Origin: Priapulus caudatus
Taxonomy: Eukaryota > Priapulida > Priapulimorpha > Priapulimorphida > Priapulidae
DNA: 22,972 nt
NCBI RefSeq assembly: GCF_000485595.1
Contig: NW_014577076.1
Location: 393,328-416,299 of the forward strand
Reading direction: 5' to 3'
The notes beneath the pieces are model-generated. The model did no database searches, had not been told where the DNA came from, and saw nothing but the letters and a program-made list of their open reading frames with translations. Positions 1-11,200 of the stretch are shown in pieces; the first letter of the stretch is position 1, and the number at the start of each line of letters is the position of its first letter. Made by a program: the position numbers and the translations under genes.

Positions 1-565
1 AAATGCTAGCATAGCAGCAGTTAGCATGGGTCGTCGTCACCTGTGTGACCACAAACCACCACATAATATAGATTATATGAACCAAAACGTTTCAGATACA
101 GTCCAGGATCTGGAGATTGCCATCTACTATTTAGGCGACTAATGAAAAAAAAAGATCTGATGTTCTTTTGTGAATCGCTGATAACCACGAAAAACTGCTG
201 CCTAAAATATTCGCTGTCTACGCCTACAAATGGAAGCAGGGTATTAGCCAGGAATGAGTATTGTGGGCATGCAGAAAAAATATTTGGGAGTGCAATTTTT
301 GTACGTGTGTCTTTAGGCCGTGCTACACATTTTTGGCCGTGCAGTTTCAAAACTGACCATGCAAATCACGGCTGCACGGCTCGCTGGCTAATACTTTGAA
401 TGGAAGTCTCTACTACAAACAAATCAACGTTTGCGCAAGGGTATTATTGCAGTAGCGTGCAGTTCCAATCCAACTAAATTCGGCACGCGACGCGTTTATC
501 TGTCACACGCACTGTGTCCTGTGACGCTCACCTCTGAAACACCTTGTTAGCGTGAGCTGGACCAG
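1..565. other. Non-coding, no gene recognised
   Basis: Only short open frames occur here on either strand and none resembles a known protein. The stretch could be the intron or upstream sequence of the possible terminal exon that follows. No repeat structure was recognised. Confidence 0.4.
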
Positions 566-786
566 ACGTCTCTGCTGTGGTCGTCGACGTGGTGATCCTC
601 ACTGATGGCCTTCACGACGAACCACTCTATGATGAGGCTGCGAAGCACGACTACAGCTCTCAGGGTCTACCCAACGTGATCTACACACAGCAAACACTCC
701 CACCATCATCTCAAATTCAGCAGAGACAGGAACTAGTTTTTGAGGCAAGCCAGTTAACAACTCGCAAAGTATCCAGTGCTTTATAA
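566..786 (+). CDS. Possible 3'-terminal exon of an upstream gene
   Basis: An open frame ends at TAA 784-786. It follows an AG at 564-565; an in-frame TGA at 553-555 means the exon, if real, must start after it. The peptide is hydrophilic and rich in Gln, Ser and Pro, with tyrosines in YDEAAKHDYSS and GLPNVIYTQQTLPPSS. That looks like a signalling or cytoplasmic tail rather than random AT-rich translation. The acceptor lacks a good pyrimidine tract and I do not recognise the protein. A cluster of A/T just downstream (AATACA, AATATA) could serve as a weak polyadenylation signal. The rest of the gene would lie left of the window. Chance open reading remains possible. Confidence 0.28.
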
Positions 787-787
787 T

Positions 788-824
788 ACAATATATATAT
801 ATATATATATATACATATATAGTT
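788..824. repeat. (AT)n microsatellite
   Basis: An uninterrupted run of AT dinucleotides of about 24-30 bases, flanked by TACAATAT and ACATATATAG. It is a simple sequence repeat with no other signal. Confidence 0.9.
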
Positions 825-2487
825 AGCACTTGCAATGGCATAAGGCGAATGAATATCTGGAGAACTTGCATACCCGAGAAGGCTTATATTTCAACATGGC
901 ATTTCAGTGCTGTATTTGGCAGCCTGCACACTAACATTGGCTAAGTAGTTCACAATTCATCTGTTACGTACACAAAGGTACCATTCATGATAATATAAAT
1001 ACATGTGTACACATGTATGCACGCACTCAGGTTATCATTTTCACACCTTCAATATAGCAGAGGATCCCATAGGCCTAATAAGTTGAACTGTCATCTCTTG
1101 TGGAAGAGAAGTGCAAGACTTGAGACCAGACTATCACATTACTGAATAAAAACAGTGTTTTTTTATAAACATTCCTGTGTATTCAAACAAGAACTAATAA
1201 ACATGAATCAATGCTACAATGCTTTGTGTACTAACTATGGTTTTCAGGAAGGTTTATATATCTATGCATTACTCGAATATTTTCAGGAAAATATACTTGC
1301 ATGTTGACTAATCTTCATTCACCTCTCCCCAAACCTCAAATAATACCAAGTAGGTTCCTAAATTTATGCATAACAACAACAAGAGCCAAGCTATACTGGT
1401 TTTACCCTAATATAAAGTGTGTGAGTGATATCTACATCACTTCTAAATACTTTATTCTCATACTCAATCCTGTTCACGCTAATGGAAATGCACCAACGTT
1501 CACTTACTGCGTGTGGCACCTGCATGTATGGTTGGACCAGGCCTGCGCAGCCGCTTCGTTGCAATGCTGGACATAGTTGTGGAGCGTTTCAGTGTATTGG
1601 AACTTAAGATAGATGAAGGCAACTCCTGCATATTCGTGCAGCTGAAATGGATTATATTTACACACGGAACTGAAGCCTCTTATGGAGATAAGTAAGGAGG
1701 CAGACGTCACATACCCGCGATTTTGTAGAAATATGAAAAATACACCTGACAAATGTAAGTTACTAGGACAAAACTATCTTTTCTGCATAATTTTACCCAA
1801 AATGTATACTATTTCTAGTAAATGTAAAAGTAAAGCATTTCCGTGTCAATACTCGAGTCACAAAATTGTGTCTGGCCCTCTTAACATTTTCTCAGATCAT
1901 GGCCATAGTGAATTTTCTAGTATAGCAACCAAAACGATATTGCTATTTTCATTCAATATATTTCAAAATAAAATGTGAATGTAAAATAAAAAATGTTAGT
2001 CAATAATAACATTTTTAGCAACAAAGAGATGGGAACACAGTAGCAGCACCATTCGGTGACAACTGTGACACAATAATTTAGGAAGACAATTGTCTTTCTG
2101 AATAAGCCAAATACCACATAATATGTGATTCGTGAATGCTCCATTCTACACATGTATGTATAATTTATATTCTAAACATCTACAGAAAGATCCCTCCAAG
2201 TTCATGAATCCAGCCTTATCCGACCACTTGTAGGTGTGAAGGAGTTGTCCATAAGAGGAGCACGGTCATGCACTGGGTCCTGGTTGAGTAGTCCTGTATT
2301 GCAATGACATCTGTGGGCCTCGCTCTGGCGCAGATCATTTGAAAATTGTGAGATATCGCTGTGAAGCAAAGTATTATGAACATTACTTCATGTGTCTCCT
2401 ACCTAAACCGGTGTGTAATTAGTTCAATATATTGATTACCCTAATTATAATTAGCTCAATATGTGATTACGACCTTGTTAATATTAA
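825..2487. other. AT-rich intergenic stretch, nothing recognised
   Basis: About 1.6 kb with only short, low-complexity open frames on both strands. No exon with paired splice sites and recognisable protein similarity was found, and no long inverted repeat was seen. Confidence 0.4.
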
Positions 2488-2976
2488 AGGCTCACAATGC
2501 GCATCCAAACGCTAATTTCTCCAGTACTAGACTGGCAAATACCTTCGTGGCATGCATACTCACACTACCTTATGACAAAATAAACTCTAGTTCCTCCATT
2601 TCATTGCGCGCTGTCTTTATAAAGATATTTGAAAATATACCTCCAATGTTGTTCAAATTCTCCGATGTTGTTGACAGTTTCCCAATCCCAAGCAACCGTG
2701 CAGCGCGTGCTTGCGCGTACAGCAGTACGGGTGTAGCAAAGATAAAAACATGTGACGTCACGTCACCACTTCGAGGCTATATTGTTTGGCAAACAGCCGG
2801 CGTTTGCGCCAGAATGCCAGTTTTCTCACTCTTTCTTGTGAGTTTTAAGCAAACTTGCAGTGAAATGAGAGCAACTAGAGTTTATTTTGTCATAAGGTAG
2901 TGTGATTATGCATGACACGAAGTATTTGCTAGTCTAGTACTGGAGAAATTAGCGTTTGGATGCGCATTGTGAGCCT
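2488..2976. mobile_element. TTAA-flanked MITE, 489 bp
   Basis: The terminal inverted repeats begin AGGCTCACAATGCGCATCCA and match for about 115-120 bp (left about 2488-2604, right about 2860-2976) with a few mismatches and small indels. The element is bounded by TTAA at 2484-2487 and again at 2977-2980, the target-site signature of the piggyBac superfamily. The ends do not start with the usual piggyBac CCY triplet, so the superfamily call is inference. No transposase frame is present, so it is non-autonomous. The interior holds a CRE-like TGACGTCA around 2753-2760. Confidence 0.8.
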
Positions 2977-2999
2977 TTAACATTTGAGTTTTTAACATA

Positions 3000-3553
3000 T
3001 GTAGCCTGTCAGATCAAAACATGGCGTAGGACTTCAATTTTCATTCTAAGTTAGTGATTTTTCACCTAAAAGTAGTAGAAAGCCGATTTTTTTTGTCATA
3101 AATACCTTTAGTATTTATCCATGTTCGATGTTACATCAATAAAACTGGCCAAAAGTGTGTCTTTATGTGTTTATTAATGTTATTTTATGTGTTTATTTAC
3201 CTTAACTGTAAGCTACCATTTTCGTACTTCATACAGTGGATGGTTATTATGTCTGGTACGTTCATGCAAAAATTCATGTGTCTAGCTCAATGGGAATATG
3301 TTTTTTTAGATTTTTGTCCAAATGAAGGCCAAATGAAAACAAACTTTAACTTTATGACCTAATTACTCTGAACTTTGTTTTCCAAAATCGGCCCGATTCC
3401 AACTACTCAAATGCTCATGACTTCCGAACCATGTGACCTAGGAAGAAGATATTGGTGTCAAAATAACCAGAATTGAATGGTCTTTCTGGTAAAACTACTA
3501 ACTCATAATGTCCGAATTGAGTCCTACGGCATGTTTTGATCTGACAGGCTACA
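3000..3553. mobile_element. TA-flanked MITE, 554 bp
   Basis: The ends are inverted copies beginning TGTAGCCTGTCAGATCAAAA, continuing through the ATG(G/C)CGTAGGACT region for roughly 45-65 bp with indels. A TA dinucleotide lies directly outside each end (2998-2999 and 3554-3555), as expected for Tc1/mariner-type insertion. There is no transposase. The element lies only 23 bases from the TTAA element. The interior contains a short hydrophobic frame ending in a good splice donor (see the candidate ADAM17 first exon). Confidence 0.72.
3165..3207 (+). CDS. Candidate ADAM17 signal-peptide exon (weak)
   Basis: ATG at 3165 opens 14 hydrophobic codons (MCLLMLFYVFIYLN) and runs into ACT/GTAAGC. This is a good donor with phase 1, as the 5096 acceptor requires. 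A signal peptide is expected here for an ADAM17 protein. Against it: the exon would lie inside a transposable element, and the hydrophobic stretch could be an AT-rich accident. A competing candidate is ATG at 3577, which opens a frame containing MLKLYIIIFAIAMFIF but has only a weak donor (ATG/GTGGTG). Transcript data would decide. Confidence 0.18.
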
Positions 3554-3555
3554 TA

Positions 3556-4012
3556 TAATAGAAATTTGCATAGAACATGGACTTTATTTCAGTTTTGCCA
3601 CTATACCTGTTAAACATGTTAAAACTATACATTATAATATTTGCCATTGCTATGTTCATATTTACCAATCTGGGCTTTGTTTGCAAATATGGTGGTGTTT
3701 CACTATTTGTGTACACGTATATAAATACGTAACCCAACAGAGAAGGGTCTACAGGGCACGTATCTATTTAATCTAAAAAATAAACCTGTATCTTTGAACC
3801 TATATGAACTGAAAATATGCAAGGAACCTAGAGTCATATATCTCCTTAAAAACACAAAGCTATAAAAATAATCTGCTATGTACAGATAAAAAATGTAAGC
3901 AGAACTAATTTTGAATCAGCTGTATAAGCCTATCACTTAGGGCAGCTCAAGGATAGAGAGCATGGTCCCCAATAAAATCCGACAAATATCCAAAAAAGCG
4001 ACATGTATATAT
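3556..4012. other. AT-rich stretch upstream of ADAM17
   Basis: No confident gene. The only item of note is the 52-codon hydrophobic open frame 3577-3732, an alternative signal-peptide candidate for the ADAM17 gene. Confidence 0.35.
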
Positions 4013-4075
4013 ATATTGTGCGTGCGTGCGTGCGTGCGTGTGTGTGAAAGACAGAGCGAGAGAGCGAGAGAGGAC
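4013..4075. repeat. Compound microsatellite (AT, GTGC, GT, GAGC)
   Basis: Successive simple repeats: TATATATATA, then five GTGC/GCGT units, then GTGTGTG, then GAGCGAGAGAGCGAGAGAG. Confidence 0.85.
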
Positions 4076-4261
4076 GGATGAAATGATAGACGGCAGCAGT
4101 GCATATATTGTATATTTACGGCAATCAGCAGAGCGTCCCGTTGCGCAATCATGCGTGTACGCAAGTTGCGCGATCACTGTGTGAGTGGATGTCCGGATGC
4201 GTAGCCTGGAGACTAGGCGACCGGTTCCGGACGCGTAGCCACTGCGATAATTATATGCTCT

Positions 4262-4370
4262 GGTATTAGTACTATTACTAATACTATTAGTATTACTTAG
4301 TATTAGTAATGATGCTCCATACTCAGTATCACTATCAGTATCAGTATCAGCACTGTATCACTATCAGTTT
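4262..4370. repeat. ATTAGT/AATACT and CAGTAT low-complexity repeats
   Basis: The segment 4262-4310 consists of interspersed TATTAGT, ACTATTACT and ATACTATTAG units. It is followed by CAGTATCACTAT units up to about 4370. Several units are mutually inverted, so the stretch can fold locally. Confidence 0.7.
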
Positions 4371-4475
4371 CAACAGAGCACGTATGATATCCGTGCTCTG
4401 GAATCAATTATCATACTCGAGTCATAGTCATACGCCTACACTGCTCAATCCTAGTTTGTGCCGCGTTTGGGCCTA

Positions 4476-4869
4476 CAGGCACTTGGAGCGTTTCAATAAA
4501 ATATAATGCTAAATAAATACAAAATCTATTTACTACCAAAGTCTTAATGTTTCTCTACTCTCTTTCACCTATTATTGCCGGAAATTTCCTGTAAATGCTG
4601 TCAAAATGCTCATCTGTAACACACGCTGGCTGCCGCACGCTAGCTGAGCACTGCACACTGACACATAAATATATTTATGTGTCAGTGTGCAGCAGCTAGC
4701 ATGTGGCTGCCAGCATGTGTTGCATGTGAGCATTTAGACGGCATTTGCAGGAAATTGTCAGCAATAATAGGTGAAAGAGAGTAGAGAAACATTAAGACTT
4801 TGGTAGTATTAGTAAATAGATTTCGTATTTATTTAGCATTATATTTTATTGAAACGCTCCAAGTGCCTG
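4476..4869. mobile_element. Nearly full-length palindromic (foldback) MITE
   Basis: The ends are inverted copies beginning CAGGCACTTGGAGCG, and the two arms match along almost their whole length of about 190 bases. The centre is a perfect 38-bp palindrome at 4653-4690. The CAG-type end is reminiscent of hAT elements, but I see no clear 8-bp target duplication, so the superfamily is undecided. There is no coding capacity. A diverged single arm of the same family lies at 21428-21575. It sits about 220 bases upstream of the first secure ADAM17 exon. Confidence 0.82.
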
Positions 4870-5095
4870 TGCACCGGCCCTTATTTTCGCAAATGTGCTA
4901 AGCTAAGCCAGGGACACTGGCGTGCTAAACTAAGATTTGGCTACCCTGACACTGTTAGTGTTACTCCTACTCTTAGAGGCTATAATTATTTTCTCTCTAT
5001 TTTGACTCTATTATTAATAGTAATAATTATATATGAATGTATATATAATATAATGACTTGATGATATTTTGTGTGGGTATCTTTAATGTTGCCAG

Positions 5096-5222
5096 ATTTG
5101 TCAGACGTTTTGAGCAATTATGATGTTCTACACCAATCGCAAATATCACACATCATAGTGAAAAGAGGCACCAAGGGAAAAGGTGACCACGTAAAGGAAC
5201 TTAAATTTTCCGGACTTGGAAG
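5096..5222 (+). CDS. ADAM17: ADAM17 exon: start of prodomain
   Basis: After acceptor TGTTGCCAG the exon reads [15 protein letters not shown] and later [10 protein letters not shown]. This aligns with human LSDYDILSLSNIQQ and the following LLTFSALKR segment. It ends AG/GTAACA in phase 2. An ATG at 5086-5088 is in frame just upstream (MLPDLSDVL), but starting there would remove the signal peptide that a secreted protease needs. A spliced upstream exon is therefore preferred. Confidence 0.88.
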
Positions 5223-8200
5223 GTAACAAAGCATTAATTGTGACATGATCACAGTGTCAGAGGTTTACTCATAAACTAATTAGCTTCCAGAAATGATTAT
5301 TATACAATTGAGTGTGTTCTACTGTAATGCCAATATGTGCAGTGACTACTAGTTTGTCTACACATTTTTTTCTAGACACGTATGCATGCATGAATGCATG
5401 CAGGTACACGTGTATGCAGCAGCAGAACATTGAAGACACATGCCACATGCCCGTGTGTGTAAAATAATTCATTAATTGGTGATCAACATTTATACATGAT
5501 TAAACTTTTAATTTTTCCAGACATTTCACATTGTCATTAAAACCAACAGTGGGGTTATTATCGCCCCAGTTCAAAGCATATGTTGTGGATGGGTACGGCA
5601 ACAAAGAAGCTGTTCCTGTTGATCCAGAGATTTTCTTTTCGGGTGTTGTCACAGGTAAACACAATTGATAATAATGACTTGCTGCTAAGTCTTTGCTGTT
5701 GCACTTTAATGTGATTGTCTCAGGTGTGCTCATGTGCTCAGGTGTGTGTGTGAGGTAAAACTGTTCTTTTTTGAGCATTTTGGTCATGTCAGTATTTACA
5801 CCCATTAATTCTTTGCCATTTGATGCATAAATTACATTCTGTCTTTGTTGTATGCTATGAGGTAATCAAATATTAAATAAACATAAAATATGCCATCGTA
5901 GTATATTAATGAAAAGCAAGATAATATTAGCAGGAATATAATGAATATTACAGTACTGGTGTCAGGTTTTGAAATAGATGTATGTTAAATAAAGACAGAA
6001 ACAATAGAATACAAAGCTGCATGGCTCCAGACTTGCAGATATGTATATCTAAAACAACATAGAAATTAGATTACATTAAAATTCCTACATTTTTATGCCA
6101 ATAATATAGGTGAGAAAACATCTAGTGTGCAAGCCTATGTGGACGATGACAACCTGTTGACTGCCACCATAGCAACACCTGATGACACATATCACATCGA
6201 GGTACCACAAGTCAATTGACTGAGATACTTGTAAACCTACTCATTGCATTGAAGTTTTTGTCACGTTGGTAATGAAACTGTGCTAAGCGAAATGTCATTA
6301 GATATTACAGATGAGAAAAAATGTGTATGTATTACATTTCGAATTGCTTGATTTTGTCAGCCGATGTGGCAGTATGCTCCTGAAGGAGGAAATGACTCGA
6401 TGGTCATGTACAAGGGATCTGATGTCAAAAGAATTCAGAAGCACCACTCACATGACAGGTAATTTCATAGTGGTATCAATTATACATATGTTTCATGGCT
6501 GTTACTCTGCATAGGCATTATGCTCTTATTGACTTATTTTCTATTCATATACATAAATAAGCAGACATTTTTATAGTTTTTCAGCAGTACCTGCATCCTT
6601 AATCAAATTTCAAACGTGTGTTTAGTTTCTGTGGGTACGTGACACCACCCCCAGGAGTTATTGTGGACAACAAAATTGATGATGAGGAGCACAAGAAGTC
6701 AAAGAAAGGGAAAAATCAGGGATTCTCAAAGGAAAATGACATTGCAGACAAACACAGCCGAGTGAAGCGCCAACAGCAAAGCAGTCATTCCGATGGAAGG
6801 ACACGTTGTTCTCTGTTCCTCGTTGCTGACTATAAATTCTTTAGTGAAATGGGACAGGGTAACAGATTGAATACGATTAATTACCTAGTAAGTTTGATTA
6901 CATTGTGTGGTAGACATTGAGAACAAGATAGTAAGCATTGTGCACTTATAGTCACTAAATTAAAAGTTTTAAGTTTCATAGCAGATTGCTAACATCATTT
7001 GTAATGGCAAAGACACTGTTATAAATGGGTGTCATAAACCTTTGAGAGTCAGCTTTGAGAAAGCCCCCTGTCAGGAGGCGAAACGTCAGCTGTACGTTTT
7101 CAATCTTCACGGTTAAGTAACAATGAACCCAGTTAAATCTATTAGTCTACCAACCGAATAAACTTATTTAACGAGTCATAAACTTTGTTTTGTATAGATT
7201 GGTTTAATCCATGTGGTCAATGAGATATACCTATCTACTACGTGGGAGAAGAACATCACAAACATGGCGTTTGTTGTGAGAGATATTCTCGTACACAAAG
7301 AGGCACAGAAGAATCTAGCCGTTGGCGATGAACATTACAATATGGACAAAAGTGGATGGGATGTAAAGAACCTGCTAACGGTGTGTAGTCAGACTTCATT
7401 AGTCACAGATGTTCACCTCTAGTGCAGTAGCTATATTAGTATAATTAGTTGTACATAGTAAAGTAACTAAATTTCTTCTTTCTGTTGTTGCTGGTGACGT
7501 TTATTTATTTGTTGTTTGTTTGCATGCTATAATCCTACCATATATCTTAAGAACATTGTAGGAAGTAACCTTTGCTCCCTCAGGCTTTCAGCAGAGGTAA
7601 CTACAGATCATATTGCCTCGCTCACTTGTTCACGCATCAGAAGTTTGCTGGTGGAGTTCTAGGTCTGGCTTATGTCGGGTCACCCCGTCAGCACACTGTT
7701 GGTGGCATTTGTACACCTGGTAGGTTAGGATAAATGTTTGTAAAATATAGATTAACGTGTAAAAGATGTATCCTTATGTCTTTCTTGTGCCAATTTAAAT
7801 CACTTGCAGCTTGATGTTTTATGTGCATTTAAGTATGCCCTAAAAGGGTAAAGTTACAAAATGTGTTCTCCACATCAGCATAAAATACAAGCAAGCATTG
7901 AAAAACCATTTGAATATTTGTTGTGTATTAAGAGTTCCAGCAGGCTGTTTTTCTGTCCCTGCAGAATACTATTCGGATGGAGTTTTATGGCTGAACACCG
8001 GGCTCAGCAGCTCTCTCAACTATGCCAATAGAAAGGTTGTGAAAAAAGAAGCAAATATTGTGACTGCTCATGGTAAGGAATTACTGCCCAACACTGCAGC
8101 ACCTTCTTATTGCCCTGGTTTATCTGCATTTGATTTGACACAATCTAATGTAAATTACATTTTTATGTTGTTCGTGGAACTTTCTGAGCTTCAGGCAATA

Positions 8201-11200
8201 AGTTTCAGAGAAAGTAGCTAACAGCATGTTAGAAAATTCAGTTTAAGAAAATGAAAGAGAATATTAATTAGATTCACGGTATTATATGGCTTCTTGGAGA
8301 TTTATTGATGGGTAGATACTACATGAGGTGGCACTACAGGTAATACTACTTATGTGAGAAAGAACAGTTACACAATGAAAATACTCTTAAGAGATTATGT
8401 ATAAACAATGCTGTTGTCTTACCATCAGAACTTGGTCATAACTGGGGCAGTGAGCACGATCCAGACACTGACGAATGTGCGAATCCTGACGGTGGATCTT
8501 ACATAATGTACACCTACTCCGTCAGTGGTTACTACAACAACAATGACAACTTCTCTCCATGTAGCAAACGCTCCGTCGGTATGGTGCTGCAAGCAAAGGC
8601 ATCGAAATGCTTTACAGGTGTGTCTTGCTATGGTTGTACATGTAGTGTAACAAGGCAGAGTGGGACTGTAAACTCGAACCAAGCTTAGAAATTGTGTTTA
8701 TTTTGCAACAAAATTTATATCGACCTATCAATATAGAGCATTATGGATTGGACTTGATGACTCAAGGGCCTTTTCTGTCCCAAGGCATTCCATGATATTT
8801 TTACTTTCCACTATAATAATGTAGACCTCTATCTAAAAATTGCTATAGTTAAGCTAAGCTATTTGTGAGAATTATTAATTAAATCTTGATTATAATTCAA
8901 TCAGTAGTGAGACAACATTCATTTCATGACATCTTTCAGTAATGTGCCGACCTGTTTACTTTTTACAGAACAATAATAATTGGCGATGATAACGTTTTGA
9001 GCAGTATATACGATAATTATACTTGCTGATTTTTTAGAGCCAACAACAGCATTTTGTGGCAATTTTTTGGTGGAGGAAGGAGAAGAGTGTGATGCAGGCT
9101 TGATAGAATCTGGTGAGGAGGACCCATGCTGTACCCACAACTGCGAACTCAAGTCAGAATGCAGGTATTTGTCACGTCAAGTGTCAAGTTACGTATTCTA
9201 CCCGAATGAGTTTATCTCAGCATGGATTGGTTCTGATGTAATTTTGAAAAATGACAAAATTCTACCCATATAATTTACAACTGCATCTGTGAAACAAACC
9301 GTGTGACATGTAATATCTACACTCTGATTTCAGTGACAAAAACTCCCCATGCTGTGATGGATGTAGCTTTGCGAATAAGGGGTTCGAGTGCCGAAAGGCA
9401 AGCCAACTTGATGCACTGTGTGAGAAAGATGCAGAATGCACGGGCACATCTGCAGAGTGTCCTAAGGGCAGTCCTGTTGAGAATGTGAAGAACGTTTCCT
9501 GCCTTGACTCCGGAACATGTATTGACGGGATTTGCGTCCCATATTGTGAAGTGCGTGAGATGTTTTCCTGCGTGTGTGATGGAGGTAAATGCGAATGTTT
9601 CTAATGGGTGCACAGCTCATGAAACTCACTTTGCCATGCATTCTTGGTGCATGAAAGGCTATGAAAATAGTTGCGTTCTAAATCTTCTGATTCTAAATGT
9701 CCCGATATACTCTTAATGTCTGTATGCAAAGTATCCAGATTTTACAGTTTTTTTCTGCTGTTCACACAGTATTGTGTACTTTCAGCCATTTTAGAAGATC
9801 TTAAAATAATTTCTATATACATGCTGTACATATGTATATGTCATTGTTGCCATTGGCTGCGAAATAATGATGTACAACCACCAATGTTTATCTTAGGTGA
9901 CGGATGCAAACGTTGTTGTCGTAGTGCCACAAGAAACTGCACCAAATACACAAATCAAGATAATCCATTTGGCATTCAGTTGGATGAAGGCCAGCCATGT
10001 CATCTTGGCATATGCAGTGATGAGGTAATGTGAAATTATAGGATGTTATACCACCTAATGTATGCCGCTAATGCATTATAATGATAACGTTTTTTAGCTT
10101 GCTGCTATAAATCTTTCCAATACGAGTTCTAGTCAAATGATCCCCACGGAAATACCAGTATGCTCAGATATTGCCTCAAGTGGCAAAACTGCATTCAATA
10201 ATCGGCATCGATTACTTTAGGGTATATGTGAGAAGACACAGCAAGATGCAGTTCAGCGATTTTGGAACATTATCGAAGACATCGATATTAACTACATATG
10301 TAAGTTGAGTTTAAGCACGTTCTCTTCCTAAACACTTAGATAATTTTTTGCCACCCACATATGGGCAAAATATAACCACCATCTGCCACATTGTTGGTTA
10401 CATTGTAGTGACTACTATTTGTGTAGTCTTCTATCTGTTAAACTTACTATTGCGAGATTTTTGCTCAGAAAAACTAAATATAGCTGAATATAGTCTCACC
10501 TGACAGTGGAAATATCGCTGAGAGGGTCTATGTCCGCCAGGGTACTATCAGAGGGTACCCTGGGTACGGTTCGATATATCGGATTGTACCCTTGTACTAT
10601 CTAATATGCCGGACCGTACCTCGCCTACTCCACTAAGGAGTCTAGGGAGTCGCCTATGCCTACTCCCTAACCCTAACCATATCAGATAGTTACCATGCAG
10701 GGTACGGACCGATATATCGAACCGTACCCAGGGTACCCTCCGATAGTACCCTGGGGGACATAGACCCTATGAGCGAAAATATCACTGATTTAACCAACAT
10801 TAAAAACACTAAGATTTTATGCAGTTATAGCATAGAAAAATGGATTTGACCAGATCATACCAGCAATAAATTTTATCGTGTCCCTACTCACAAAATCACA
10901 AATGGCGCCTTCAAACCAAGTGCATAATTAAAACAAAAGGGCGTGCAATTCTGTGTGGTAAATATTATTGAGTTTTTATGTCAATAATTCAGAGCACTTT
11001 CTGTCATTGTCATTCCAGTGTTACTATCTGACTGGTAATCCACAAGCTTCTCTAATAACAGACTTTACACGTCATTAGTACTACACTCCTGTTACGCTAG
11101 TATGAACGTCTGTGTTTACACTCTGACCCGATTTCTGTGGTGCGACTATGCATTACTGCACCGTGATAGTTGTCTCGCGCTACCGCGAGAAAGTCCGAGA

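Noticed and set aside
2463-2900. 145-codon open frame
   Set aside because: It lies across the inverted repeats of the TTAA-flanked MITE, and the translation has no recognisable motif.
5086-5095. ATG at 5086 as the ADAM17 start
   Set aside because: It is in frame but gives no signal peptide, which a membrane protease needs. CCAG at 5092-5095 looks like a genuine acceptor.
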